This document shows, piece after piece, positions 1 to 6,600 of a stretch of 17,095 nucleotides of DNA. Under the pieces are notes generated by a model that made no database searches, was not told the DNA's origin, and saw only the letters and a program-made list of their open reading frames with translations. This DNA is from Deltaproteobacteria bacterium UBA5756 (lineage in GTDB: Bacteria; Desulfobacterota; Syntrophorhabdia; Syntrophorhabdales; Syntrophorhabdaceae). The first letter of the stretch is position 1. Every line of letters starts with the position of its first letter. The position numbers and the translations under genes are program-made. The stretch lies in NCBI GenBank assembly GCA_002418985.1, contig DIFE01000048.1, forward strand, positions 29,180-46,274, given 5' to 3'.

Positions 1-369
1 GCCCGAAACCTCTGGGTGATTGAAAGACGGACGCAGTCCGGCGATCATCCCGAAGAGGAAACGGCCACCCTGCTCGGACAATCGGACATCGTCGCCATCT
101 CCAGCACGACCCTCATCAATCACACCCTTGGCAAGATACTCGAGTTGTGCCCGGCACAGAGCACGAAAATGCTCCTCGGCCCCACAACACCCCTCACAAC
201 AGTGCTTTTCGATCACGGCATCGATGTCATATCCGGTTCCATCGTCAGCGATCGCGATACCGCTCTGACCCACATACGTCAGGGGGCAAACTTCAGGGAA
301 CTGAAACGAACGGGCTCCATCAGGCTCGTCACCCTTATAAAAGACCAGGGAGGCCACAACTTTCAATGA
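1..369 (+). CDS. DUF364 putative heavy-metal chelation protein (5' end cut off)
   Basis: The reading frame is open from base 1 and ends with TGA at 367-369, so only the C-terminal ~122 residues are here. The segment reads like the C-terminal Rossmann-like half of the DUF364/PF04016 family. It has an acidic/aromatic WVIERR start, a strand ending in SDIVAISSTTLINHTL (a dinucleotide- or metal-binding type loop), the LLGPTTPLTTVLFDHGIDVISG stretch typical of the family, and a late FRELK..GSIRLVTL segment. Family members are proposed to chelate metals, but no reaction is established. The stop codon overlaps the ATG of the downstream NifU-like gene by four bases, which indicates one operon with coupled translation and ties the protein to Fe-S or metal handling. 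The family call is fairly sure; the function is inference. Confidence 0.8.
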   Translation, partial: ARNLWVIERRTQSGDHPEEETATLLGQSDIVAISSTTLINHTLGKILELCPAQSTKMLLGPTTPLTTVLFDHGIDVISGSIVSDRDTALTHIRQGANFRELKRTGSIRLVTLIKDQGGHNFQ

Positions 370-755
370 ACGAATACACTCCAATCGTCATGGATCACTT
401 CAACAACCCCCGCAATGTCGGCATCATAAATAATCACGACGGGGTAGGAGAGATCGGGGACCCCAATTGCGGCGATTTCCTGCGCGTCTTCATCAAAGTG
501 GAAGACAACATCATCGTCGCCGTAAGATACCAGATCAGGGGATGCCCCGCGTCCATCGCGTGCGCGAGCATCATGACGGAACTCGCCATCGGCAAGGACC
601 TCGACGAGGCCATGATGATCGATGACATGGACATCGTCAATGCCCTGGGAGGTCTCCCGGAATACAAGCTCCACTGCTCAAATCTCGGCGCGACAGGTCT
701 GAAAAAGGCTATCATGAACCATCTTACCCATTACATGTCGGGCATGAAGGGGTAG
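366..755 (+). CDS. NifU/IscU-type iron-sulfur cluster scaffold protein
   Basis: This 129-residue protein corresponds to the N-terminal scaffold domain of NifU, i.e. a stand-alone IscU. Scaffolds of this kind receive sulfur from a cysteine desulfurase and iron, assemble a [2Fe-2S] or [4Fe-4S] cluster and pass it on in the cytosol. The three ligand cysteines are in place: GDPNCGDF near residue 35, GCPASIACAS near residue 60 and KLHCSNLG near residue 103, with the His preceding the third Cys. The N-terminal MDHFNNPRNVG signature is typical. The middle motif has a second Cys (CPASIAC) where E. coli IscU has Ser/Ala. The ATG at 366 overlaps the upstream stop (ATGA), and GGGAGG lies about 12 bases upstream. 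No IscS, HscA or ferredoxin is nearby, so the partner desulfurase must be encoded elsewhere. Confidence 0.92.
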   Translation: MNEYTPIVMDHFNNPRNVGIINNHDGVGEIGDPNCGDFLRVFIKVEDNIIVAVRYQIRGCPASIACASIMTELAIGKDLDEAMMIDDMDIVNALGGLPEYKLHCSNLGATGLKKAIMNHLTHYMSGMKG

Positions 756-793
756 AAACGGCATAAATCATAACAACCGTCGGGAGGGAAGAA

Positions 794-1030
794 GTGTCAT
801 TCGGTTTCAGAGGCAGGCATGGCCGTCGCAGCCGGGGCGGGAAACCAATCCCCGGCGGGATAGAGGGTCGCGCCCATAAGCAAACCGGTCCTCCCGGGCA
901 ATGTATATGTCCGCATTGCGGCATGATAACCGAAAAGGTTCCGGGACAACCCTGCTTCCTGACTCCCTGCCCCCGCTGCCGGGCCATGATGGCGGGACGG
1001 TTCCCGGAGGAACCGGCTCAGACGTCATGA
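794..1030 (+). CDS. Small Gly/Arg-rich protein with a Cys4 zinc-ribbon motif
   Basis: A 78-residue protein starting at GTG, preceded by GGGAGGGAAG at a good distance. The first ~35 residues are Gly- and Arg-rich and probably disordered. The C-terminal part carries two CxxC knuckles, CPHCG and CPRC, plus extra cysteines (CICPHCG and GQPCFLTPC), in a layout I associate with small zinc- or iron-binding proteins found beside NifX and NifB-like genes in anaerobes. The final ATGA is shared with the start of the CDF-NifX gene, so the two are translationally coupled. Function is unknown; a metal-binding accessory or metallochaperone for the neighbouring transporter is a guess from context. The alternative that it is chance coding is unlikely given the RBS, the cysteine pattern and the overlap. 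Confidence 0.75.
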   Translation: MSFGFRGRHGRRSRGGKPIPGGIEGRAHKQTGPPGQCICPHCGMITEKVPGQPCFLTPCPRCRAMMAGRFPEEPAQTS

Positions 1031-2340
1031 AAAATCGCGGCACCGTGAAGACCAATCTGAGAAAAGGTCAGCGAACGGCTCTTGTCGCGTCTGTCGTCAC
1101 GCTTCTGCTCGCCGGCGTGAAGACACTGGTTGGTTACGGGCTTGATTCGCCCCTTCTCGTGGCGGACGGTTTCCACACCCTTTCGGATTTCACCGTCATC
1201 TTCGCCTCATGGTTCGGGCTCTTCCTCGCCGCACGGGAAAAGACGGATCGTTTCCCCTACGGGCTCTACAAGGCCGAGACTCTCGTCAGTTTCGTCATCG
1301 GACTCTTCATAACCTGGGCCGGGATCGAAGTGTTCCTTCGGGGAGTGAAAAAGTTCGGCCCTCCCGCATCTACAGACAGTTTTCCCCTGTTACCGATCGT
1401 TGTTTCCTGCATCTCCATGATCATCGGATACTTCCTTGCCCGCAGGGAAGGCTCTGTCGGAAATGCAATCAATTCCCAATCCCTGAAAGCGATAGCCCAG
1501 GACTCCTACCTCAACATAGCGGTCTCCTTCGCAGTCCTCACCGGCATAGTGGCCGGTTATGTTTCCATACCCTACGTGGAGGGGCTGCTGCTGGTCATCA
1601 TCTCCCTGCTCATCCTTAAGCTGGGCGTCGAAACCATCTGGTTCTCCCTGCTCATCCTCCTCGATGCCAATCTGGACCGTTCGCTCCAATTCGAGATTAT
1701 ACGAGAGATCAACGACATACCGGGCATAACCGGGGTGCGGGACGTAAAGATAAGACAGGCCGGACCTTTGAGACTCGTGGAATGCAATATCGAAAGCAAC
1801 CCCCACGTGCCTCTTTACAAGGCCCACGGCGTGGCTGACAGGGTGGAGAATCACATCAAAGAAACCTTCCCCTACATCGAGTCTGTGTACGTCCACATTG
1901 AACCCGGAAAAAGAGAGGCCACCGTTGCCATTATACCCGTAAAGGATATCAATGGTCTCAACTCAAAGGTTCACGGCCATTTCGGCCGGGCACCCTATTT
2001 CGTTGTTATCCGGATAAGGGGCGACACCGTGGAAATCGAGGACTTCTATTACAACGAACACCTGGGAACTAAGGGCACTATTCATGTGGGCGTGAAGGTT
2101 ATAAAAGAATTGACCCGGTATGGTCTCAATACCGTTTTTACATCCCAGATAGGCGAGATATCCTTTCACATGCTTAAGGACAGCTTCATCGATATCTACA
2201 AGGCACGTGAGAACGAGCCCGTGCGGGACGTTGTTGATCGTTTCAAACGTGGGGACATTGAGATCCTGAACGCCCCCACCCATCCGGCAGAGACCTCACA
2301 AGCCGAGCGTATGACGGGAGCAAAGGACAACGGACCATGA
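1027..2340 (+). CDS. Cation diffusion facilitator fused to a NifX-like (dinitrogenase Fe-Mo cofactor) domain
   Basis: A 437-residue inner-membrane protein. Residues ~1-210 are the CDF transmembrane domain (about six helices), ~215-300 the ferredoxin-like cytoplasmic CDF domain, and ~305-410 a NifX/NafY-type cofactor-binding domain. CDF proteins export divalent metals in exchange for protons. The TM2 site VADGFHTLSD supplies H50 and D54. The TM5 half-site appears to be D159-S-Y-L-N163, i.e. DxxxN instead of the usual H/DxxxD, which could alter metal preference. The C-terminal domain has GHFGRAPYFVV, nearly the same motif as the free-standing NifX-like protein at 6210-6590 (GHFGSAPAFVV). The start at 1027 is chosen because its ATG overlaps the stop of the preceding gene. 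The NifX domain may sense or bind a metal cluster on the cytosolic side; this is inference. The tail after ~residue 415 is low-complexity. Confidence 0.9.
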   Translation: MKNRGTVKTNLRKGQRTALVASVVTLLLAGVKTLVGYGLDSPLLVADGFHTLSDFTVIFASWFGLFLAAREKTDRFPYGLYKAETLVSFVIGLFITWAGIEVFLRGVKKFGPPASTDSFPLLPIVVSCISMIIGYFLARREGSVGNAINSQSLKAIAQDSYLNIAVSFAVLTGIVAGYVSIPYVEGLLLVIISLLILKLGVETIWFSLLILLDANLDRSLQFEIIREINDIPGITGVRDVKIRQAGPLRLVECNIESNPHVPLYKAHGVADRVENHIKETFPYIESVYVHIEPGKREATVAIIPVKDINGLNSKVHGHFGRAPYFVVIRIRGDTVEIEDFYYNEHLGTKGTIHVGVKVIKELTRYGLNTVFTSQIGEISFHMLKDSFIDIYKARENEPVRDVVDRFKRGDIEILNAPTHPAETSQAERMTGAKDNGP

Positions 2341-2422
2341 TCTCTTGCGTCGTCTTTCCGTGCATGGGCGCCGGGGCCTGCCCAAATGCCATATGCGGTT
2401 GCCGGACCTCTGCACCTTCTCT

Positions 2423-3112
2423 TTACTCTGTCTGATCTTCCAGCCAGGAATAATACCCTTCCGACAAATAGATGGCCGCCAGGGGGTTGTGTCCCGTAAC
2501 GCGATCTTTAACGGCAAGGACCGTCGTCGGCGCCTTGGCATATTTGAAGAAGAGAGAATCGTGGCCAACGCACAACCCTACCAGTACGTTGAACTCGGTT
2601 TTGGCGTCATTGACCACCAGTGCCTGCAGGATGGGATTGCACATGGACTCAAACTGACCCCGGTACATCTTGTCCTTGTCCTTGAGGCCGATCTCCTCCT
2701 TGGGCACCCTGCCCGCCTTACACATCACCGAAACCACATCGAAGCCTTTTCGGGTAAGGATACCCGAGACCGTTCCGGCTTCCTTTGCCAAACCGCCGCA
2801 AAAGACGAGGCCCAGTTTTTTGTACTTCATCTTCTTCGCAAACTCGCAGATCTCCAGCATTCGCGGCTTGACCGGGTGCATGAGGTAAGGCTTTTTATCC
2901 CGGTCGGCATAGCATTCTCCTTCCTGAATCGACGCCATGCGGGCAAACTCGTGGACGCCCTCCTTTTTGTATTCCCTTCGAGCCTTTTCCACCAGACCTT
3001 TTTTCAGAACAGTGGGACATCCCTTTGAACCTTTTCCATCGGGATTCGTGCAGATCCGTTCCCGGAGGGGAATATCACAAACCGCGCAGGTACTTTCCAG
3101 TTCCTTCTTCAA
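2423..3112 (-). CDS. DUF1847 cysteine-rich (putative metal-binding) protein
   Basis: A 229-residue cytosolic protein resembling DUF1847. The N-terminus carries a cysteine cluster (CAVC near residues 9-12, then C about residue 21 and GC about residue 32) expected to bind zinc or a cluster. Further conserved-looking cysteines lie in the body (LVFCGGLAKEAG, SVMCKAGRVPKEE, SMCNP, GLCVGHDSLFFKY). The family is common in strict anaerobes and has no assigned function. The start codon is TTG at 3112-3110. It overlaps the upstream stop as TTGA and sits 7 bases after AGGAGG inside the end of the MoaE-like gene, which is why I take it as genuine. Its 3' end faces the convergent CDF-NifX gene across an 82-bp gap with no clear intrinsic terminator. 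Confidence 0.85.
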   Translation of the reverse strand: MKKELESTCAVCDIPLRERICTNPDGKGSKGCPTVLKKGLVEKARREYKKEGVHEFARMASIQEGECYADRDKKPYLMHPVKPRMLEICEFAKKMKYKKLGLVFCGGLAKEAGTVSGILTRKGFDVVSVMCKAGRVPKEEIGLKDKDKMYRGQFESMCNPILQALVVNDAKTEFNVLVGLCVGHDSLFFKYAKAPTTVLAVKDRVTGHNPLAAIYLSEGYYSWLEDQTE

Positions 3113-3462
3113 GCCAGGACCTCCTCTTCGTGGACAACTTCCCCCTTGATATTCGACAGGAGCCCCTGGAGAACCGGCAATACATCGGTTCTGAAGCGCC
3201 CTGCCACGAGGACGTACATAATGTCGTCGCCGATGTTAAGGTCGCCTTCATTGATCCAGACCTTCACGTCAGCTATTCCTTCATGACCTTTCGCCTCATC
3301 GATAGCCGCGGCAAGTAAGCTACGGTCATAGGTCAGACGCATTCCTTTCACCGCCGTTCCCTGTTTGGAGCTGGCCCTAACCACACCGTTGTGGACAAGC
3401 ATCATTCCCAGCATGTCCGGACTGACTGATTTCCTGATCTCTTCCATCCATTCTTCAACCAT
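3109..3462 (-). CDS. MoaE-like protein (divergent molybdopterin-synthase large-subunit homologue)
   Basis: A 117-residue protein related to MoaE, the large subunit of molybdopterin synthase that adds dithiolene sulfur to precursor Z. Recognisable parts are the MLGMMLVHNGVVR.SSKQG opening (MoaE: G..GxVR..S..G), the MRLTYDRSLL strand, and the ..GDLNIGDDIMYVLVAGR segment. It is shorter than the usual ~150 residues. The HRxG motif is replaced by INEGDLNIG, and the lysine-rich C-terminal segment around the catalytic lysines of canonical MoaE is not visible. Whether it still makes molybdopterin is therefore doubtful. The start at 3462 is chosen over an upstream in-frame codon because AGGAGG lies 7-8 bases before it. 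No MoaD or MoeB is adjacent. It is coupled to DUF1847 by the TTGA overlap. Confidence 0.72.
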   Translation of the reverse strand: MVEEWMEEIRKSVSPDMLGMMLVHNGVVRASSKQGTAVKGMRLTYDRSLLAAAIDEAKGHEGIADVKVWINEGDLNIGDDIMYVLVAGRFRTDVLPVLQGLLSNIKGEVVHEEEVLA

Positions 3463-3566
3463 GGTTCTCCTCCTATCCGGTTTTCTACCATCGATCCTGA
3501 GGAAAAGCAACCGGGACACTCCTCCCGTTGAGATCGCACCCGCAGTACGTCACCGGGCAAGATGTC

Positions 3567-3595
3567 TTGGTTTTCGATTCGAATATGCGTATTAT
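3567..3595 (+). promoter_or_regulatory. Candidate sigma-70 promoter for the antiporter gene
   Basis: TTGGTT (3567-3572) and TATTAT (3590-3595) are separated by 17 bp, in the 198-bp gap between divergent genes. The -10 region also reads TATAAT on the minus strand (3596 to 3591), so the two divergent promoters may overlap, although no good minus-strand -35 is seen. An 8-bp palindrome, ATTCGAAT, lies in the spacer. Confidence 0.45.
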
Positions 3596-3660
3596 ATTAG
3601 GATCCGTCCCGGAAAGGCCGCACGGACCTATTCTGAGCGGGACTTTGAGGAGAATTACGC

Positions 3661-5679
3661 ATGATAGTTGAGTATCTGCAGGCGTTGGTCATCGTTCTCG
3701 GAATTAGCGCCCTTATCGTCTTTATTCTTGGCAAACTCAGGATATCATCCGTCGTCGGATTTCTCGTAGCGGGCATCCTCATCGGACCTTCCGGATTCGA
3801 CCTTGTCGGGAATGCCCATGAAATTGAACTTCTTGCCGAGATTGGCGTTGTTCTCCTCATGTTTACCATCGGCCTTGAATTCTCCCTCAAGAACCTGTTT
3901 CAGCTGAAATCGATCGTCCTGGGAGGGGGCGCCTTGCAGGTAACCCTCACGATCGCACTGGTCGCTCTCGTCAGTTATTTCTTATACGGACAGCCGTTCA
4001 GAGGAGCCCTGTTTCATGGTTTTCTCGTGGCACTGAGCAGTACGGCCATTGTCTTCAAACTCCTTCTCGACCGCGCGGAGATGAACAGCCCTTACGGACG
4101 TTTCTCGGTAGGTATCCTCATCTTCCAGGACCTCTGCGTCGTACCCTTCATGCTTCTTATCCCTGTCCTCGCAGGCAATGGCGGTGGTGGAAATATAGTT
4201 TTCACCATCATCAAGGCCTTTCTGGTCATCGCGCTAATCCTTTTTGCCTCACGGTGGCTGGTGCCTTTCATATTCAAACATGTGGTAAGCATGAAAAGTC
4301 GCGAGCTCTTTGTGATCTCCATCATAACCCTCTGCCTCGGAACGGCACTGCTCACTTCGGCGTTGGGGCTTTCCCTGGCGCTTGGTGCTTTCCTTGCCGG
4401 TATGATCATTTCTGAATCGGAGTATGCCGCACAGGCCGTCTCCGACGTCCTGCCCTTCAAGGAGAGCTTTACCGGGCTTTTCTTCATCTCCGTCGGCATG
4501 CTTCTCGACGTCGGCGTGCTCATGGGCAATGCGGGGGGTGTATCGGCCATGGTGCTGATAATCGTGCTTCTAAAGGTGGCCGTAATCACTTTCGCAAGCA
4601 TGACCCTCGGGAATTCGTTGAAAAACTCTCTCACGGCGGGCCTCTACCTGTTTCAGATCGGCGAATTTTCCTTCATCCTGGCCCTTGAAGGGAAACAACA
4701 GGGGCTTTTAACGGAAAACCTGTACCAGGCGTTCCTGTCGGCCTCGATCATCACCATGATCATGACGCCTTTTCTCATCAGGGGCTCGTCGTCCATAGCG
4801 GAGTGGATGGCGAGGAAAACCCCTCTTCGTTTTATCGAAAGAAAAAAACGACGGGCGGACCGCGAGCGTTATCCCACGAGCATCAGCGACCACGTCATCA
4901 TCGTCGGATTCGGCCTCAACGGGGGGAACCTGGCACGGGTGCTGCGCTCGATGAATATCCCGTATGTCGCACTGGAACTGAACAGCAGAACAGTCCGGGC
5001 GGCCAGGCGAAAAAGTGAACCCATCTATTATGGAGATGGTACGAGCGTGGAGATCATGCACAAGGTAGGGATCAGGAACGCGAGCGTCCTTGTCGTGGCG
5101 ATCAGCGACGCCGCGTCAACGAGGAGGATTGTCCAGCTTGCGCGCTCCACAAATCCCGACCTTTATATTATCGCGCGTACCAAATACGTGGCAGAGGTTG
5201 AAGGACTGAAGAATCTCGGCGCCAACGACGTCATTCCGGAAGAATTCGAAACGTCGGTGGAAATATTTTCAAAAGTACTTCACCGGATGCAGGTCCCCGT
5301 GAACGATATCAGGGAACACATTGACAAGATACGGCAGGACAATTACCTCGCGCTGCGGGCGGTGAAGCTGCCCAGAAGATATCTGGTGGAGCGCGAGGAC
5401 ATTTTGAAGAATATAGCCATAGAGACCTACCGGATCAGGGCCGGTTCCATCGCTGATGAAAAAACTCTGAGCGACCTGGACCTCCGTTCAAAAACAGGGG
5501 TAACGGTGATAGGCATCGAACGCGCCGGAGAGGTCCACAGGATGCCTTCAGCGACGCTGCGCCTCATGGCGGACGACGTCCTGCTCTTCATCGGCAAGCG
5601 CTCGGATATAGACTGTGCAGTCGATTATCTTGGCTCAAATGAACTTGAACCCCCTCAGTTAATAAGAAAGGACACGTGA
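3661..5679 (+). CDS. KefB/KefC-type monovalent cation:proton antiporter with RCK (TrkA) domains
   Basis: A 672-residue inner-membrane transporter of the CPA2 family. Residues ~1-385 form about 12-13 membrane helices with family hallmarks: GFLVAGILIGP, MFTIGLEFSLKNL, ALSSTAIVFKLL, GILIFQDLCVVP, ALGAFLAGMIISESEY and QIGEFSFILA. A TrkA-N Rossmann domain begins near residue 410 (DHVIIVGFGLNGGNLARVL, with a GFGxxG loop; ELNS and YGDGTS later), and a TrkA-C domain occupies ~565-660. Such proteins exchange K+ or Na+ for H+, gated by nucleotide or thiol ligands on the RCK module. No KefF/KefG ancillary oxidoreductase is adjacent, so glutathione gating is not supported. The start ATG is preceded by GAGGAG at 8 bases. 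A tiny zinc-ribbon gene follows five bases after the stop. Confidence 0.93.
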   Translation: MIVEYLQALVIVLGISALIVFILGKLRISSVVGFLVAGILIGPSGFDLVGNAHEIELLAEIGVVLLMFTIGLEFSLKNLFQLKSIVLGGGALQVTLTIALVALVSYFLYGQPFRGALFHGFLVALSSTAIVFKLLLDRAEMNSPYGRFSVGILIFQDLCVVPFMLLIPVLAGNGGGGNIVFTIIKAFLVIALILFASRWLVPFIFKHVVSMKSRELFVISIITLCLGTALLTSALGLSLALGAFLAGMIISESEYAAQAVSDVLPFKESFTGLFFISVGMLLDVGVLMGNAGGVSAMVLIIVLLKVAVITFASMTLGNSLKNSLTAGLYLFQIGEFSFILALEGKQQGLLTENLYQAFLSASIITMIMTPFLIRGSSSIAEWMARKTPLRFIERKKRRADRERYPTSISDHVIIVGFGLNGGNLARVLRSMNIPYVALELNSRTVRAARRKSEPIYYGDGTSVEIMHKVGIRNASVLVVAISDAASTRRIVQLARSTNPDLYIIARTKYVAEVEGLKNLGANDVIPEEFETSVEIFSKVLHRMQVPVNDIREHIDKIRQDNYLALRAVKLPRRYLVEREDILKNIAIETYRIRAGSIADEKTLSDLDLRSKTGVTVIGIERAGEVHRMPSATLRLMADDVLLFIGKRSDIDCAVDYLGSNELEPPQLIRKDT

Positions 5680-5683
5680 ACGC

Positions 5684-5848
5684 ATGAACCCCTTTTTGGC
5701 CGCCATTATGGGAACGCTTCTGCATTTGAAACGGAAGTGCCCTAAATGCAAACGCGAGCAGGTAGTAAAGGCAAGCGAGAAACAGAAAACAGTTATATGC
5801 AAATTCTGCGGAGCAAAGATACCACCCAAAAGAATGGATCAAGAATAG
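5684..5848 (+). CDS. 54-residue zinc-ribbon protein
   Basis: The frame from ATG 5684 to TAG 5848 encodes 54 residues: a short hydrophobic N-terminus (NPFLAAIMGTLLHL), then CPKC, a 16-residue basic/polar loop, and CKFCGAKIPP. The two CxxC knuckles form a classic rubredoxin-type zinc ribbon. AAAGGA lies about 11 bases upstream, and a second possible start (Met9, 5708) would remove the hydrophobic stretch. It begins 5 bases after the antiporter stop and is probably co-transcribed with it. The role is unknown; a zinc-dependent nucleic-acid or protein-interaction module is the generic expectation. The cysteine pattern and spacing argue that it is real. Confidence 0.6.
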   Translation: MNPFLAAIMGTLLHLKRKCPKCKREQVVKASEKQKTVICKFCGAKIPPKRMDQE

Positions 5849-5878
5849 TTTCGCGTTTCGGTGGTTTCTTCTCCCCCC

Positions 5879-5907
5879 TTGACTTGTTATGAGCATATGC
5901 TTATAAT
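5879..5907 (+). promoter_or_regulatory. Near-consensus sigma-70 promoter, start point coinciding with the DUF134 ATG
   Basis: TTGACT (5879-5884), a 17-bp spacer, and a perfect TATAAT (5902-5907). The expected transcription start 6-7 bases after the -10 falls at 5913-5914, exactly on the ATG of the downstream gene. There is no Shine-Dalgarno sequence between promoter and ATG. Confidence 0.8.
5887..5906. promoter_or_regulatory. 20-bp palindromic candidate operator
   Basis: TTATGAGCATATGCTTATAA is an inverted repeat with 9 of 10 arm positions matching; the core AGCATATGCT is perfect. It covers most of the promoter spacer and the -10 box, so a dimeric protein bound here would block RNA polymerase. 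The natural candidate is the DUF134 protein encoded directly downstream (autorepression), but this is inference. Confidence 0.65.
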
Positions 5908-5913
5908 AAATTC

Positions 5914-6186
5914 ATGTCGCGCCCGAAGAAATGCAGATGCGTCTGCTGCAAGTTGGAGTCTCATTGTTTTAAGCCCCGAGGCATCCCTCTTAGCGGTCTC
6001 GATGAGGTCAACCTCGAGATAGATGAGCTGGAGGCGCTCCGGCTTGCGGACTACGAAGGGCTTTACCAGCAGGAAGCAGCGGCACGGATGAATGTTTCGC
6101 GGGCGACTTTCGGCAGGATAGTTGAGGCCGCGCATCGCAAGGTCGCTGACGCGATCCTTCATGGCAAGGCCCTGAAGATAGAGTAA
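5914..6186 (+). CDS. DUF134 (UPF0251) putative DNA-binding regulator
   Basis: A 90-residue protein of the DUF134 family. The N-terminus has RPKKCRCVCC plus another Cys at residue 18, a probable metal or cluster site. LSGLDEVNLEIDELEALRLADYEGLYQQEAAARMNVSR follows, where residues ~45-85 form a sigma-70 region 4-like helix-turn-helix. Members are typically found next to NifX-like proteins in anaerobic bacteria and archaea and are presumed transcription regulators that respond to metal or redox state. Only the ATG at 5914 starts the conserved RPKK segment. It has no ribosome-binding site and lies at the predicted transcription start, so the mRNA is probably leaderless. The 20-bp palindrome over its own promoter suggests autoregulation. 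The NifX-like and FmdB-like genes follow in the same orientation with short gaps. Confidence 0.88.
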   Translation: MSRPKKCRCVCCKLESHCFKPRGIPLSGLDEVNLEIDELEALRLADYEGLYQQEAAARMNVSRATFGRIVEAAHRKVADAILHGKALKIE

Positions 6187-6209
6187 CAAGAAACGTCGGG
6201 AGGAGATTT

Positions 6210-6590
6210 ATGAAGATATGTTTTGCGGTTTTGAAGGATGAGGGTATTGAAAGTACGGTATTCGGTCATTTTGGGTCGGCGCCCGCCTTTGTCGTGGTAA
6301 ACACGGACGGAGACGATGTCTCGGCCATCGTGAATCGCGATGTCAATCATGTTCATGGGGCATGCAACCCGATACAGGCGATCGGCGGCACGAAGGTGGA
6401 TGCCGTGGTGGTAGGGGGCATTGGAGCCGGCGCCCTCACGAAGCTCAACGCCGAAGGTATAAAAGTGTTCAAGGCGGTTGAGGACACTATCAAGGATAAC
6501 CTTGCTCTTTTCCATCAGAACAAACTGCCCGAGCTTACCATGATCCATACATGCGCCGGGCACGCCGGCGGATGCGGCCATTCGCATTAA
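6210..6590 (+). CDS. NifX-like dinitrogenase iron-molybdenum cofactor biosynthesis family protein
   Basis: A 126-residue single-domain protein of the NifX/NifB-C-terminal (MTH1175-like) family, whose nitrogenase relatives hold Fe-Mo cofactor precursors. Visible family features are the MKICFAVLKDEGIES opening, the FGHFGSAPAFVVV loop (His20 a likely ligand), and VDAVVVGGIGAGALTKLNAEGIKVF with a glycine-rich turn. The C-terminus ends in a His/Cys-rich tail (HTCAGHAGGCGHSH), suited to binding metal. GGGAGGAG precedes the ATG at 6 bases. It is the second gene of the DUF134 unit, with a 23-base gap. No nitrogenase structural genes are present, so a role in nitrogen fixation is not supported; metal-cofactor carriage or sensing is more likely. 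Confidence 0.9.
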   Translation: MKICFAVLKDEGIESTVFGHFGSAPAFVVVNTDGDDVSAIVNRDVNHVHGACNPIQAIGGTKVDAVVVGGIGAGALTKLNAEGIKVFKAVEDTIKDNLALFHQNKLPELTMIHTCAGHAGGCGHSH

Positions 6591-6600
6591 GGAGATAAAT

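Noticed and set aside
2341..2422. Bidirectional terminator between the convergent CDF-NifX and DUF1847 genes
   Set aside because: Only a 4-bp GGGC/GCCC pairing and no T-runs are visible.
3661..5679. Glutathione-gated KefB or KefC proper
   Set aside because: No KefF/KefG ancillary gene is adjacent, and nothing in the sequence lets me assign glutathione gating; kept at family level.
6210..6590. NifX-like gene as evidence of nitrogen fixation
   Set aside because: No nifHDK, nifB or nifEN in the window, and the family is widespread in non-fixing anaerobes.
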